64,000 bases of DNA from Cohnella baijiui (GCF_020731285.1 NZ_JAJFOW010000002.1:62001-126000), one strand, 5' to 3'. Counted from the stretch's first letter, positions 9,159 to 17,692 are shown. Notes: a model not told the origin generated them from the letters alone. Numbers and translations: made by a program.

Positions 9159-10343
9159 ATGACCACCCTGAAACCGGTTTATTTGCAGAAAGTCAAGCAG
9201 CAAAACATGGCCGACATTTTGCAGAAGATATGGGAGCATGAATCGATCTCGCGCGTCGAATTGGTCGAGTTGACCGGACTGACTTCGGGAACGATCACCA
9301 ACCTCACCCAGGAGTTGCTCCAGACGGGGCTCATCCGCGAATCGGAAACGTCCTCCGGTTCCGTCGGCCGCAAAAGGGTCATGTTGAAGCTGCGCACGGA
9401 CCGCTATACGATCATCGGTCTCGATATCGGACGGACCTCGTTCGAAGTGGTGCTGGCCGATCTTGCGGGGCGCATGATCAAATCGGTGGAAGGCAACACC
9501 GTCGGCATCCGCGATCCGGAGCAAGTGCTGGACTTGGTTGCGCCTCACCTGGAATCGCTCAAGACCGATGCCGCCGACAAAAAGAGCCCCGTCATCGGGC
9601 TGGGCGTCAGCATTCCGGGTCCGATGGACAAAAAAACGGGCAAGCTGCTCAGCCCTCCGAATTTCCCCGGGTGGGAAGGATACCCGATCCAATCCGCGCT
9701 GGAACGCCGATTCGGGCTGAACGTCTTCATCGAGGATGACGCTCGCACGTCGGCGCTGGCGGAACGATGGTACGGACTCGGGCGCAAAGCACAGGACCTG
9801 TTATTCGTCACGATGGGCATGGGCATCGGCGGCGGAGTGGTCGCCAAAGGCGAGCTCGTCGTCGGATCAAATGGCTTGTACGGGCAGGTCGGCCATATCA
9901 CGCTTTTGCCCGGAGGCGAAATATGCGCGTGCGGCAACGAAGGCTGCTGGGAAACGGTCGGCTCGATCCCCGGCATCCTGCGCAGATGGTCGGAAGGCAA
10001 CACCATCGACGGTTTCTTTCAGGCCGTGCGCGAGGGAGATCCGGCTGCGGTGCAATGCATGCAGGAGACGCTCTATTATCTCGAATGCGCCCTCACGACG
10101 TTGTTCAACACGTACGATCCGGAAGTCATCGTACTAGGAGGCAAGCTTTACCCGTATTTGACGATGCACCTTTCCGAAATCCGCAGCCGCGTAAAGGCAA
10201 GGATGTACGCTTTCGTCAGGGATCGGCTGCATATCGAATCCGCCACTTTCGGCGCGTCCCAGAACGCGGTCGGCGCGGTAGCGCTCGTGTTCGGCGCCCT
10301 TCTGAACGAGCCGCTGCAGACGCTGGCCGGCCCGAAGACGTAG
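9159..10343 (+). CDS. ROK-family transcriptional regulator (XylR/NagC type)
   Basis: A 394-residue DNA-binding regulator. Residues about 15-65 form an N-terminal winged helix-turn-helix (RVELVELTGLTSGTITNLTQ), followed by an ASKHA-fold ROK domain. The ROK zinc site is complete: H246, C256, C258 and C263 in GEICACGNEGCWE. The phosphate loop region IGLDIGRT begins at residue 86. The usual N-D-A-N motif of sugar-kinase members reads D-D-A-R at 193-196, which fits a regulator rather than a kinase. ROK repressors usually sense a sugar or sugar phosphate. The gene is divergent from the S74-domain gene and convergent with the NPN/sugar operon, and the repeated CTTAATNATTAAG sites around it are the best candidates for its operators (inference). 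Confidence 0.92.
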   Translation: MTTLKPVYLQKVKQQNMADILQKIWEHESISRVELVELTGLTSGTITNLTQELLQTGLIRESETSSGSVGRKRVMLKLRTDRYTIIGLDIGRTSFEVVLADLAGRMIKSVEGNTVGIRDPEQVLDLVAPHLESLKTDAADKKSPVIGLGVSIPGPMDKKTGKLLSPPNFPGWEGYPIQSALERRFGLNVFIEDDARTSALAERWYGLGRKAQDLLFVTMGMGIGGGVVAKGELVVGSNGLYGQVGHITLLPGGEICACGNEGCWETVGSIPGILRRWSEGNTIDGFFQAVREGDPAAVQCMQETLYYLECALTTLFNTYDPEVIVLGGKLYPYLTMHLSEIRSRVKARMYAFVRDRLHIESATFGASQNAVGAVALVFGALLNEPLQTLAGPKT

Positions 10344-10365
10344 GACGATGCGCAAATCAAATGAA

Positions 10366-10396
10366 CCCCCCTGGAACGACATTCATATCCAGGGGG
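10366..10396. terminator. Inverted repeat between convergent genes
   Basis: CCCCCTGGA (10367-10375) pairs with TCCAGGGGG (10388-10396) around a 12-base loop. It sits between the ROK gene and the nickel permease gene, which end facing each other. There is no clean T-run on either side, so it may be a bidirectional terminator of moderate strength. Confidence 0.45.
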
Positions 10397-10429
10397 AGTT
10401 CGTCATGGATATCCGTCCCTTCTTTCGCG

Positions 10430-11458
10430 CTAAAGACGGAAAAACCGACCGGGGAATGATCGTTCTCCCTTTCTCCACCCAGCGTAACCTACGATCCATG
10501 CAACGGCAAAGAGAAGAACAAGACCGTAACCCCACCATCCTAGCTCGATTTTCTCGATCCATTGCCGGATATTCCCGCTGCCGTCCCACTTGGCCAAGTA
10601 CGTCTCCGTCAATTCGATCGCTCCGATCGAGAGAGCGGCGGCGACCGCGATGAACGTGACGGCGAGATTGTAATGGAGCTTCCGCAGCGGTTCCTGGAGC
10701 GCCCAGCGGTAGGCTTTGACCATCATGACGCCGTTCGCCGTGTCCATCAAGGTCATGCCCGCGGCAAACAGGAGCGGCAGCGCGAGAATGCCCGCGATCG
10801 GCAATGCTTGGTTCGCGGCCGTGCCGGACATCGCGAGCAGCGCGATTTCGCTGGCGGTATCGAAGCCGAGACCGAACAGGAAGCCAAGCGGATAGACATG
10901 CCAGCTGCGGCCGATCAGCTTGATGAGCGGCTTCGTCAGCTTGGCCAGGAATCCGTGACCGTGCAGCGATTTCTCGAGTTCGGATGCGGCAAGCGCTCCT
11001 GCCCGGTATTTGCGGCGAACCCCGAGCAAGTTCACGAGAATGAACAGATTGACGACCCCTACGACGATGAGGAACATGCCGGAAACGGTCGCGCCAGCGA
11101 CGCCTCCGATTTCCTGCAGCAACGGAAGCTTCCGCTGCGCCCAGCGCATGGAGACCGTTGTGGCGATTACCATGAGCAGGACGACGGAAGCGTGTCCGCA
11201 TGCAAAGAAGAAGCCCACGCCCAGCGGATTCCGGTTTTGCTGCGTCAGCTTTCGGACCGTATTGTCGATCGCGGCGATATGATCCGCATCAAACGCGTGC
11301 CGAAGTCCCAGCGTATACGCAATCAAGCCCATCCCCCACAAGGCGGGATAGGTGCCGGCCGTAACCCCGAGCATGGCGGCGCCTGCGCCATGAAGAAGCA
11401 ATAGAGGAATGATGTATTTCCATAAGTCCCGAAACCCCGTGGAAAAATCGGTTTTCAC
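10430..11458 (-). CDS. NiCoT-family nickel/cobalt permease
   Basis: A 342-residue multi-pass membrane protein that imports Ni2+ (or Co2+). The NiCoT signature RHAFDADHIAAIDNT is at about 53-67 in the second membrane segment. Further family motifs are FFFACGHASVV near 83-93 and FLFGLGFDTASEIALL in a later helix. The GTG start at 11458 overlaps the larC2 stop (GTGA), so translation is coupled. A longer upstream reading to 11635 lies inside larC2 and was rejected. As the last gene of the operon it supplies metal for the nickel-pincer cofactor made by larB, larC and larE, which favours nickel over cobalt as substrate (inference from context). Confidence 0.9.
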   Translation of the reverse strand: MKTDFSTGFRDLWKYIIPLLLLHGAGAAMLGVTAGTYPALWGMGLIAYTLGLRHAFDADHIAAIDNTVRKLTQQNRNPLGVGFFFACGHASVVLLMVIATTVSMRWAQRKLPLLQEIGGVAGATVSGMFLIVVGVVNLFILVNLLGVRRKYRAGALAASELEKSLHGHGFLAKLTKPLIKLIGRSWHVYPLGFLFGLGFDTASEIALLAMSGTAANQALPIAGILALPLLFAAGMTLMDTANGVMMVKAYRWALQEPLRKLHYNLAVTFIAVAAALSIGAIELTETYLAKWDGSGNIRQWIEKIELGWWGYGLVLLFAVAWIVGYAGWRKGERSFPGRFFRL

Positions 11459-11949
11459 TCCGCCTCGCCCTCCTTCTCCTGAACGAAGATCCGATACGCG
11501 TTCCTTGCCGCCTCGTATACCGTCTTCAAGGGAATGCCATGCGCTTTGGCCGCCGCTTCGCAATGAGCATATTCGGGGGCGAATTGTACGGTTTTCCCGC
11601 CCATGACGCCCACCTTGACGCCGATCGTCCCCCAAGCGGTTTCGACATCGACCGAATGGCGCTCAAGCCGTTTGCATTCCGTCCATATATACCTCATGCC
11701 CAGCGTCGTCGTCTCTTCGAAGACGATGGACTCCATCACATTGAGCCGGTCGGCGTTCGTTAAGACGTTCAGCAACAAACCCGGCCTCCCCTTCTTCATC
11801 AGGATCGGAATCCAGAAGACGTCGTGGGCACCCGCCGACAGCAGCCGTTCGCTCACGTACGGACAGAACTCCGGGTTCATGTCGTCAATGTTCGTCTGCA
11901 GCATGACCATTCCGTCTTCCCGATGCTCCCGCTTATGCTCCTCGAACAT
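11455..11949 (-). CDS. larC2: LarC2: C-terminal half of nickel-pincer cofactor nickel-insertion enzyme, encoded separately
   Basis: 164 residues matching only the C-terminal part of LarC (old name DUF111). The diagnostic opening TNIDDMNPEFCPYVSERL is at about residues 19-36, followed by SAGAHDVFWIPILMKKGRPG. LarC is a CTP-dependent cyclometallase that inserts nickel into the pyridinium bis-thiocarboxylate mononucleotide. In Lactobacillus plantarum the two halves are joined by programmed ribosomal frameshifting. Here the N-terminal half (larC1) lies at 19256 on the other strand, so the halves must be made as separate chains. The gene starts 17 bases inside the end of the GmhA-like isomerase gene, with GAGGAG upstream, and its stop overlaps the NiCoT start. 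The cofactor step is thus built into the sugar operon. Confidence 0.9.
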   Translation of the reverse strand: MFEEHKREHREDGMVMLQTNIDDMNPEFCPYVSERLLSAGAHDVFWIPILMKKGRPGLLLNVLTNADRLNVMESIVFEETTTLGMRYIWTECKRLERHSVDVETAWGTIGVKVGVMGGKTVQFAPEYAHCEAAAKAHGIPLKTVYEAARNAYRIFVQEKEGEAE

Positions 11950-12631
11950 TTCGATTCTCCTCGATTCCGCCCTCGTGCCGGTCCCCGAAAAAGTCCTGTT
12001 CGACCATCATGCACAAGGTGTGGTAGATCGGAAGATGGCGTTCTTGGATGTCGGGCGTCGACGTCCAAGGCACCCGGATCGTCACATCGCACAAATCGGC
12101 AAGCTTTCCTCCCCCGCTTCCGGTGAGTCCGATCGTCGCCAACCCCAGCGCACGGGCAACCTGAACCGCACGAATGACATTGCCCGAATTTCCGGACGTG
12201 CTGATCGCAACCAAGACGTCCTCCGGTTTCGCGAGGCCGTACACCTGCTGGGCGAACACCATGTCCGCCGCGACGTCGTTGGCATACGCCGTCATGAGGG
12301 CGGAATGGCTGACGAGCGAGATCGCCGGCAGCGCCCCTTGCAGATGGTTGGCAAGATACGCGCCGTCCTCCTGAAATGCAGATTCCAGCAAGCCGCGCCG
12401 GTCCGAGGACAACGGCCGTTTGGACATGAACCCCTTCATCAGTTCGCCTACGATATGTTCGCTGTCGGCGGCGCTTCCGCCGTTTCCGCACACGAGCAGC
12501 TTGCCCCCTGCTTCGTACGCCCGCGATAAGCATCGGTAACCCGCCTCGATATCCTCCCGGCATGCCGACAAATCCGGATATTTGGCCGTCAAGCTTGACA
12601 ACCAGCGATCAACGATCAAATTGGAAAGCAT
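11933..12631 (-). CDS. SIS-domain sugar-phosphate isomerase, GmhA-like
   Basis: A 232-residue cytoplasmic protein with the SIS phosphosugar-binding fold. The loop VCGNGGSAADSEHI (47-60) matches sedoheptulose-7-phosphate isomerase (GmhA) closely, as does the later SFQEDGAYLANHL-type region followed by ISTSGNSGNVIRA. GmhA converts sedoheptulose 7-phosphate to a D-glycero-manno-heptose 7-phosphate, though related SIS proteins use other ketose or amino-sugar phosphates. AAAGGGG precedes the start. The next gene upstream is an HldE-type PfkB kinase, which in the heptose pathway would act after GmhA. The nucleotidyltransferase expected in that pathway is absent here, so the true substrate may be different. 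Confidence 0.85.
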   Translation of the reverse strand: MLSNLIVDRWLSSLTAKYPDLSACREDIEAGYRCLSRAYEAGGKLLVCGNGGSAADSEHIVGELMKGFMSKRPLSSDRRGLLESAFQEDGAYLANHLQGALPAISLVSHSALMTAYANDVAADMVFAQQVYGLAKPEDVLVAISTSGNSGNVIRAVQVARALGLATIGLTGSGGGKLADLCDVTIRVPWTSTPDIQERHLPIYHTLCMMVEQDFFGDRHEGGIEENRNVRGA

Positions 12632-12667
12632 TCTCGTTGCCCCTTTCGAATGACATTGGCGTGTGGT

Positions 12668-13723
12668 CTACTCGGCATGGACCGAGCGAATTTCGTCCGG
12701 TGAAGCGGTTCCGGTCGTGCCGATCTTCCGGATTACGACCGAAGAAGCGCAATGGGCGAGCGCAGCCGCCTCCGGCCCCGTCCCCCCGGCGCCAAGCGCG
12801 CATAACGAAGCCGCGGCGAATGCGTCTCCAGCCCCGACAATATCGATGGGAGGCGGCACCGGCCGGGTCGGCACGAATACGCAGTTGTCCCCTTCCGCCC
12901 AAATCGCGCCCTCGGAGCCAAGCGTCATGCAGCAGACGCCCTGTACTTCTCCCGACAAGCGGCGGGCCAAATCCGCCCATTCCTCCGGCGTCCTTGCCGT
13001 CGCCTCTTCGCGAAACCAACCGCTGGCCTCCACCTCGTTCGGCTTCACGATCACGCCCCGGTACAATCCGATGCGTTCGCGGCTGTCTACCATGACGATT
13101 TTCCCTTTCGCCGCCCATTCCGCCAGCTTGCCGCGAATCCCGTCCCCGATGACGCCGAACGGTAGTTGGTCGGTCACCGCGATGATATCGCACTGCGAAG
13201 CCATGGCATCCAGCATTTCGCCAAGCTTCTCGGCAAGCGCTTTGGGCAGCGGCCCGAAGTTTTGGAAATCGAGCCTCGCATCCTCCTGCTGAACGCTCTG
13301 CAAGCCGGTGCGGATCGGTTTGCAATAAGCGGGCGTCATCCAATCGCGGTCGGTGATCAAATAAGACGTTTCGATGCCGCGGGCCGTCAGCAAGCCCTTT
13401 AACAGTCCGCCTCTCCAATCGTCGCCTACGACCGAGCAAACCATCACTTTGCCGCAGCCCAAGGCTGCCAGATTGGCGGCAACGTTGCCTGCCGCGCCGG
13501 GCGAATACCGCTCGTCTACAATAGGCAGCGTATAATGCGGCGTTTCGCGCGACAGCGTGCTGCGCGTAAGGTCCGCTATCCAGTAGGCGTCCAAGCACAC
13601 GTCTCCGACCACCCCCGCGCGCAGCGAGCCGAAACCATCCAGCAGTTGACCCATACGCGCTTCGGTGATGCCGTCGGCGCGCCGAACCATCGGCTGCATC
13701 CGGCTTTTCTCCATGAGTTCCAT
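12668..13723 (-). CDS. PfkB-family carbohydrate kinase, HldE N-domain-like
   Basis: 351 residues. The ribokinase/PfkB fold is recognisable from GAAGNVAANLAALG near residue 75 (the first PfkB signature) and DIVGAGDAFAAASL near residue 300, whose aspartate is the catalytic base. GVIVKPNEVEAS near 226 is a further PfkB motif. The N-terminal part (VVGDVCLDAYWIADLTR) most resembles the heptose-7-phosphate kinase domain of HldE (RfaE). It would transfer phosphate from ATP to C1 of a sugar phosphate. There is no cytidylyltransferase-type second domain. The ATG overlaps the stop of the upstream tandem protein (TAATG), and the gene is in line with the SIS isomerase. Confidence 0.88.
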   Translation of the reverse strand: MELMEKSRMQPMVRRADGITEARMGQLLDGFGSLRAGVVGDVCLDAYWIADLTRSTLSRETPHYTLPIVDERYSPGAAGNVAANLAALGCGKVMVCSVVGDDWRGGLLKGLLTARGIETSYLITDRDWMTPAYCKPIRTGLQSVQQEDARLDFQNFGPLPKALAEKLGEMLDAMASQCDIIAVTDQLPFGVIGDGIRGKLAEWAAKGKIVMVDSRERIGLYRGVIVKPNEVEASGWFREEATARTPEEWADLARRLSGEVQGVCCMTLGSEGAIWAEGDNCVFVPTRPVPPPIDIVGAGDAFAAASLCALGAGGTGPEAAALAHCASSVVIRKIGTTGTASPDEIRSVHAE

Positions 13724-15711
13724 TACTCCGCTCTCCCTCTGTCTCCACGATTCGCCAAAGCTTGCCGTATGGCCGGAATGGTCTCTTGATGCAAGCCTTC
13801 AAAATGAAATCCGTCCCCGCCCAGGCTTGTCGGGCGGTGAATGATGTTCTTGCGCGGACGGTAGTAATAGTCCCAGTCATCGTAACCGACCTTGCGATGA
13901 TAATCCCCAAGCTTGACGATATCGAAGTTCGCCGTCGTGATCCGGCTGACGTTGTAGCCCAGATTGCGCGCGATCGACAGCGCTTTGAGCAGCACCTCCG
14001 GTCCCGTAACCGTCGAGCCGAAGTTCATATAGACGCCCCCGTCCAAACGGGTCACCGTGCCGGCGAAAATCCGGAAATCTCGGCCGCTCGCGCCTCCTTG
14101 CACGGAGAAATCGACGTCCGGATGTTGTTGAATGCTGTCCGTGCCTAGCGTGACGTGGACGGTGCAGGGGATGCCCGCACGGCTGCAAGCATGAAGCAAG
14201 CTGAATCGGGCATACGGATACTGCTCGGGATGACGGTTCATGTGATCAATCAAGCTCTCTCCGTAACCGAGCCCTTTGCCGTACCCTTCCCGGAGCGCGC
14301 GGTGAACGAGCGCTCCCGGTTCTCTCCACATGCCGAGCTTGCCGCTGCTCAGCGCTCCGGCATCCAGCTCCTCCGTCTGGCCGAATGCGGCGAGCTCCAC
14401 GTCCTGAAAGGCTCCGGCGCCGTTCAGCGCCAGATGAGTGATCACCCCCTGCTCGATCAGCTCGATCAGGTCGGGCGATACGCCGTTGCCAATCACGTTG
14501 CCTCCGAGCGAGACGATCACCTCGCCTCCTTGATTGCGGGCTTCCCTTATGCGCTTGGTTAAGATGCGGAAGGTCTCGTCCCATTGGCCGGACCAGTCGG
14601 ATTCCTTGCACGGCGACGGCTTCTCCAACATTTCGATGCGGAGGGATGCCGGCCGCTCCGCGACCGGATACAGCTTCCGGCGTTCGCGCGACAGACGTTC
14701 CACGCGCTCATAGGGGGGGAACGAAACGCCGAGTTCCCGTTTGCGCCGGAGCACACCGTGGAACAGATTCGGAATCGTCGCTTGATGAAGGCCGTGGAAC
14801 AAATACCCCTGCCCGCCGATTTGCCCGAGACGGTCGATGAAATTGCGGCGCGGGCGATAGTAGAACTCGGAGGCGATTGCCGGCGGCACATCATCCGCGT
14901 ACACGGGCACGATATCGAAATTCGCCGCGACGACCGACGACATCGGAAGATCTTCATTCCGGCAAATGCTGACCGCCTTCAGGAAGATTTCCGGCCCCGA
15001 TATCGCGGAACCGAAGTTGAGAAAAACGCCGCCGTCCGCCATCTCCGCCACGGATTGGCACATCGTCTCGAAATCTTTGCCGCTCGTTCGACCCAGCGCC
15101 TCGAAGTCGACGATCGGATGCTGATGGATGATATCCGTGCCGATCGAGATGTGGCACGTATAAGGCACGCCCGAACGTTGGCATTGGACGAAGACGCAAT
15201 CGTCGTAATGGGGAAAACGTTCGGGGTGACGGTTCAAATAGCGGTAAAGGCTCTCTCCGTATCCGAGGTTTTCCGAAGAGCCGAGCTTTATAGCTTCGTT
15301 CATGTAACGACCGGTCTCTTCCCACATCCCGAAAGAGCCGTCCTCGATCGCGGCGGCGACGTCTTCGGACGTCTCTCCGAGGAACGCCAGCTCGAAGTCG
15401 TGAATGCTGGTCGCCCCGTTTCCCGATACATGGGTGACGATGCCGTTCCGCACCATTTCGATGACGTAGCGGGACATGCCGTTCTTGATGACGTGGGCGC
15501 CCATGGACCAAATGACCGGCTTTCCCGACGTTCTGGCGGCGACGACGGCGTCGATCAACCGCGCGAAAGCTTCCTGCTCTTTCCGCGCTTGCGGCCACGC
15601 TTCGGGCACGTCCGAATAAGGCTGAGCCATATTGCGGATCGTGACGAGATTGCGCCGGTCGAACACGGAATTCGTCTTGACCGCATCGAACGACAGTCGC
15701 TCATGTCTCAT
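13723..15711 (-). CDS. Tandem-duplicated deoxyhypusine-synthase-like protein of unknown function
   Basis: 662 residues made of two homologous halves, about 30-355 and 370-655. Both contain, in order: G-x-x-VI-x-NG-x-S, THx...NGA, LGYGESL, (S/A)G(V/I)P followed by GTD-x-I-x-QHP-x-VDF, GGV(F/Y)-(L/M)-NFGS, GPE-(I/V)-(F/L)-LKA, ANFDIV, YYRPR-(R/K)-N and GLHQ-x-TIP. The order and spacing recall the NAD-dependent deoxyhypusine synthase fold (GYTSNLISSG, IPV..LTDGS and GGG..H blocks), but the active-site lysine segment of that enzyme is not present. The halves differ at likely functional points: VIKNG and NGATSIHDFE in the first, VIGNG and NGAGAFQDVE in the second. No signal peptide was seen. The gene overlaps its upstream neighbour by 11 bases and its downstream one by TAATG. 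Function unknown; the fold assignment is tentative. Confidence 0.7.
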   Translation of the reverse strand: MRHERLSFDAVKTNSVFDRRNLVTIRNMAQPYSDVPEAWPQARKEQEAFARLIDAVVAARTSGKPVIWSMGAHVIKNGMSRYVIEMVRNGIVTHVSGNGATSIHDFELAFLGETSEDVAAAIEDGSFGMWEETGRYMNEAIKLGSSENLGYGESLYRYLNRHPERFPHYDDCVFVQCQRSGVPYTCHISIGTDIIHQHPIVDFEALGRTSGKDFETMCQSVAEMADGGVFLNFGSAISGPEIFLKAVSICRNEDLPMSSVVAANFDIVPVYADDVPPAIASEFYYRPRRNFIDRLGQIGGQGYLFHGLHQATIPNLFHGVLRRKRELGVSFPPYERVERLSRERRKLYPVAERPASLRIEMLEKPSPCKESDWSGQWDETFRILTKRIREARNQGGEVIVSLGGNVIGNGVSPDLIELIEQGVITHLALNGAGAFQDVELAAFGQTEELDAGALSSGKLGMWREPGALVHRALREGYGKGLGYGESLIDHMNRHPEQYPYARFSLLHACSRAGIPCTVHVTLGTDSIQQHPDVDFSVQGGASGRDFRIFAGTVTRLDGGVYMNFGSTVTGPEVLLKALSIARNLGYNVSRITTANFDIVKLGDYHRKVGYDDWDYYYRPRKNIIHRPTSLGGDGFHFEGLHQETIPAIRQALANRGDRGRAE

Positions 15712-16702
15712 CCTTTTCTCCCTCCTTGCTCAATTCAATCTCAAGCCAGGCGGACAAGCTGCCGTTCGGATCGAGCTTCAGGGCAGCCCCCCGCTCCGCC
15801 GCTTCGGCTAACGTCCACTTGGGCGGTACATTAAACGGCTCCAGTCCGATGTTGTACTCGTTTCCGAAGAAAGGAGCGTCCGGGTCGGCGGCGAAGTTCT
15901 GCCAGTACCAAACGTACGGCCATATGTCCGCGTCCCAACGAACGGTTAACGAAAGTCCGGCATGATCGCCGGCGTCAAGTCGGTATTCCCCCGCCCGGGA
16001 TTCGACGGCTAGGAGCGGCCTTGGCGTCCCGGGCGACGCCATGACGGAGAGATCGACCTGTGAATTCGCCCCCGGCATCGCCGGCCAAACGCTTCTTTCC
16101 CCTGTTTCCATATTCACCACAACGGAACCGGGATGGAACCCGATGCGCGAATGTCCTTTCAGGAAAGGCGCCCCATAAGCCAGATGATGTCCCCAATTGA
16201 ATTCGATCTTCACCGGCGACTCGTTGTACACTCTCTCTTCCATGCGCACCGCCGTGTCCCCACGCCTCAAAATGAACGTTTTTTCCACTTTCAGCGGCAA
16301 CGAACGAAGGCGGTTGGTCAACTGCACGCGAAGCTCTTCCTCATCCTCGCGTATCAGCTCGTAATCCCAAGGCGTGATGGACGTTTCCCCCCGGTGCACC
16401 GTCGCGCCCCGGTACTCGTGCGTCCGGCTCACCTCCGGCATCATCTCTTGCCAACCGCCCAAATAAGTCATCTGATAGTCGGGATACAGACCGTGTGCCG
16501 GAAGCAGCCCCGTGCGCGTATGCCAAATCAAGTCGGTATCCGTCGGCTTGTGCAGCCAGCGGACCGGTTCCCCTCCCCGATCCAGGAGTAAAATAACCTG
16601 TATAAGGTCGTTCTCCAGCATCAGGGTGCGGTATCCCTTATATTGCAAATCTTCCGTAAGCCGGCAGCCATGATTGCGATAACGTTTATAGTAGGATGGC
16701 AT
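15701..16702 (-). CDS. DUF4432/aldose-1-epimerase-like protein
   Basis: A 333-residue cytoplasmic protein of the galactose-mutarotase beta-sandwich type. Readable features are VILLLDRGGEPVRWLHKPT near the start, GGWQEMMPEVS near 100, a conserved FNWGHHLAYG with paired histidines near 190-200, and a C-terminal NIGLEPFNVPP. In mutarotases such histidines and a late glutamate handle the anomeric proton. It would interconvert sugar anomers or epimers, though substrates for this branch are largely unknown. It starts four bases past the HAD gene stop and overlaps the tandem-protein gene. A second family member lies at 48507-49526 beside the beta-galactosidase, so the locus has one copy per sugar cluster. 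Confidence 0.75.
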   Translation of the reverse strand: MPSYYKRYRNHGCRLTEDLQYKGYRTLMLENDLIQVILLLDRGGEPVRWLHKPTDTDLIWHTRTGLLPAHGLYPDYQMTYLGGWQEMMPEVSRTHEYRGATVHRGETSITPWDYELIREDEEELRVQLTNRLRSLPLKVEKTFILRRGDTAVRMEERVYNESPVKIEFNWGHHLAYGAPFLKGHSRIGFHPGSVVVNMETGERSVWPAMPGANSQVDLSVMASPGTPRPLLAVESRAGEYRLDAGDHAGLSLTVRWDADIWPYVWYWQNFAADPDAPFFGNEYNIGLEPFNVPPKWTLAEAAERGAALKLDPNGSLSAWLEIELSKEGEKDET

Positions 16703-16706
16703 TCGG

Positions 16707-17489
16707 TTATAGCCCCAATCGAGACAGCCAGTCTTCGGGACGGCTGAAATCTCCCGCGATCCAGTCCGCTCCGGCTGCCTCGAGCCTCCGTTGCTTCACC
16801 GGATTCAGCCCTTCTCTTCGTTCCTCGTCGCTCGCCAGCCCGAGCGCAATGCCGCCTGCCTCTTTGCCAAGCCGGATCTCAACCTTGCCGTCCCCGATCA
16901 CCGCCAGTTCCGGTCCGCTGAACCCTTTGTCCCGGATCAAATCCTGCAGCACCTTCTCCTTGGAGCATTCCGCCTTGCCGACCGGAGCGCCGGCAATCCC
17001 GGTCAAGTACGAAGCGATGCCAAGCACCTCGGCTTCCCGCACGACATCGGGGTGATCCGTTCCGCTCGCCACATACATCTCGATTCCTCGGCCATGCAGT
17101 TCCCGGATGAAAGCGGCCGCTCCTTTGATCAGATAGTCTTCCGTCTGCAAATTGCCTTCGCCCAATTGCTTGACGCGTTCATTCACCCGCGCCAGCAGTC
17201 TTTCGTTATAGATGGCCTTGTATGCCCACGGGTCCAGAACGCGCTCGTTCCAGCCCTTCTCTTTCACCTGATCCGCCAGCCATTGCATCTGATAAATCGT
17301 CTGGATGCCGGTCGACTGATCGATATAATCGTCGATTTCGCGCTCCAGCTCCTTTTCCTGCGCTTCGGTCAATCCTTTGCCGCCTGCAATGGATTCTTTC
17401 ATGAAAGGTCTCATGATTTCTTCCCAACCCGCGCGGAGGGTGGAGATCGTTCCGTCGAAATCGAACAATACTGCTCTCACGGATGCCAT
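16707..17489 (-). CDS. HAD-superfamily sugar phosphatase-like hydrolase
   Basis: 260 residues from the ATG at 17489, chosen for the AAAGGCGG sequence upstream; a GTG at 17507 is the alternative. The HAD nucleophile motif is FDFDGTIS at about 9-16. A helical cap covers about 25-120, motif II is VASGTD near 135, and the acidic motif IV is AVIGDGKVEI near 200. It probably removes phosphate from a small sugar phosphate in the cytoplasm. It is the first gene of the operon that continues through the mutarotase, tandem protein, kinase, isomerase, LarC2 and NiCoT. A palindromic operator lies directly upstream of its ribosome site. Confidence 0.82.
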   Translation of the reverse strand: MASVRAVLFDFDGTISTLRAGWEEIMRPFMKESIAGGKGLTEAQEKELEREIDDYIDQSTGIQTIYQMQWLADQVKEKGWNERVLDPWAYKAIYNERLLARVNERVKQLGEGNLQTEDYLIKGAAAFIRELHGRGIEMYVASGTDHPDVVREAEVLGIASYLTGIAGAPVGKAECSKEKVLQDLIRDKGFSGPELAVIGDGKVEIRLGKEAGGIALGLASDEERREGLNPVKQRRLEAAGADWIAGDFSRPEDWLSRLGL

Positions 17490-17505
17490 GCGAGCACCGC
17501 CTTTC

Positions 17506-17520
17506 ACTTAATGATTAAGT
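17506..17520. promoter_or_regulatory. Perfect palindromic operator in front of the HAD-to-NiCoT operon
   Basis: ACTTAAT-G-ATTAAGT has 7-base arms and the same core (CTTAATNATTAAG) as the palindrome at 6894. It lies just upstream of the first gene's ribosome site, where a bound repressor would block the operon, and in the shared intergenic region with larE. Confidence 0.6.
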
Positions 17521-17626
17521 TTTAAGTTGAATACAGGAACTTCTGGCACCTAGTTTATCAAGTCGCCGGCCAAATGAAAAGTATTTTCTTATTAAATAAA
17601 TTATTTACTTGATTCCCTCTGTCTTT

Positions 17627-17632
17627 TATAAT
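17627..17632 (+). promoter_or_regulatory. -10 element for larE-larB-larC1
   Basis: TATAAT, with TTGATT-type but poorly spaced -35 candidates upstream (about 17602-17614). A start near 17639 would leave an 87-base leader. Confidence is limited because the -35 is unclear. Confidence 0.4.
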
Positions 17633-17679
17633 CAATATCGAACGCGGAGACCTGTTGCGTCCAGTTCGCAAGGCATTTT

Positions 17680-17692
17680 CTTAATGATTGGC
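17680..17692. promoter_or_regulatory. Degenerate ROK-type site in the larE leader
   Basis: CTTAATGATTGGC keeps 10 of 13 positions of CTTAATNATTAAG; only the last arm is broken. It lies between the larE -10 element and start codon. Confidence 0.3.

Noticed and set aside
13723..15711. The tandem protein as a LarA homologue
   Set aside because: None of the LarA signature motifs are present; it resembles deoxyhypusine synthase-like sequences instead.
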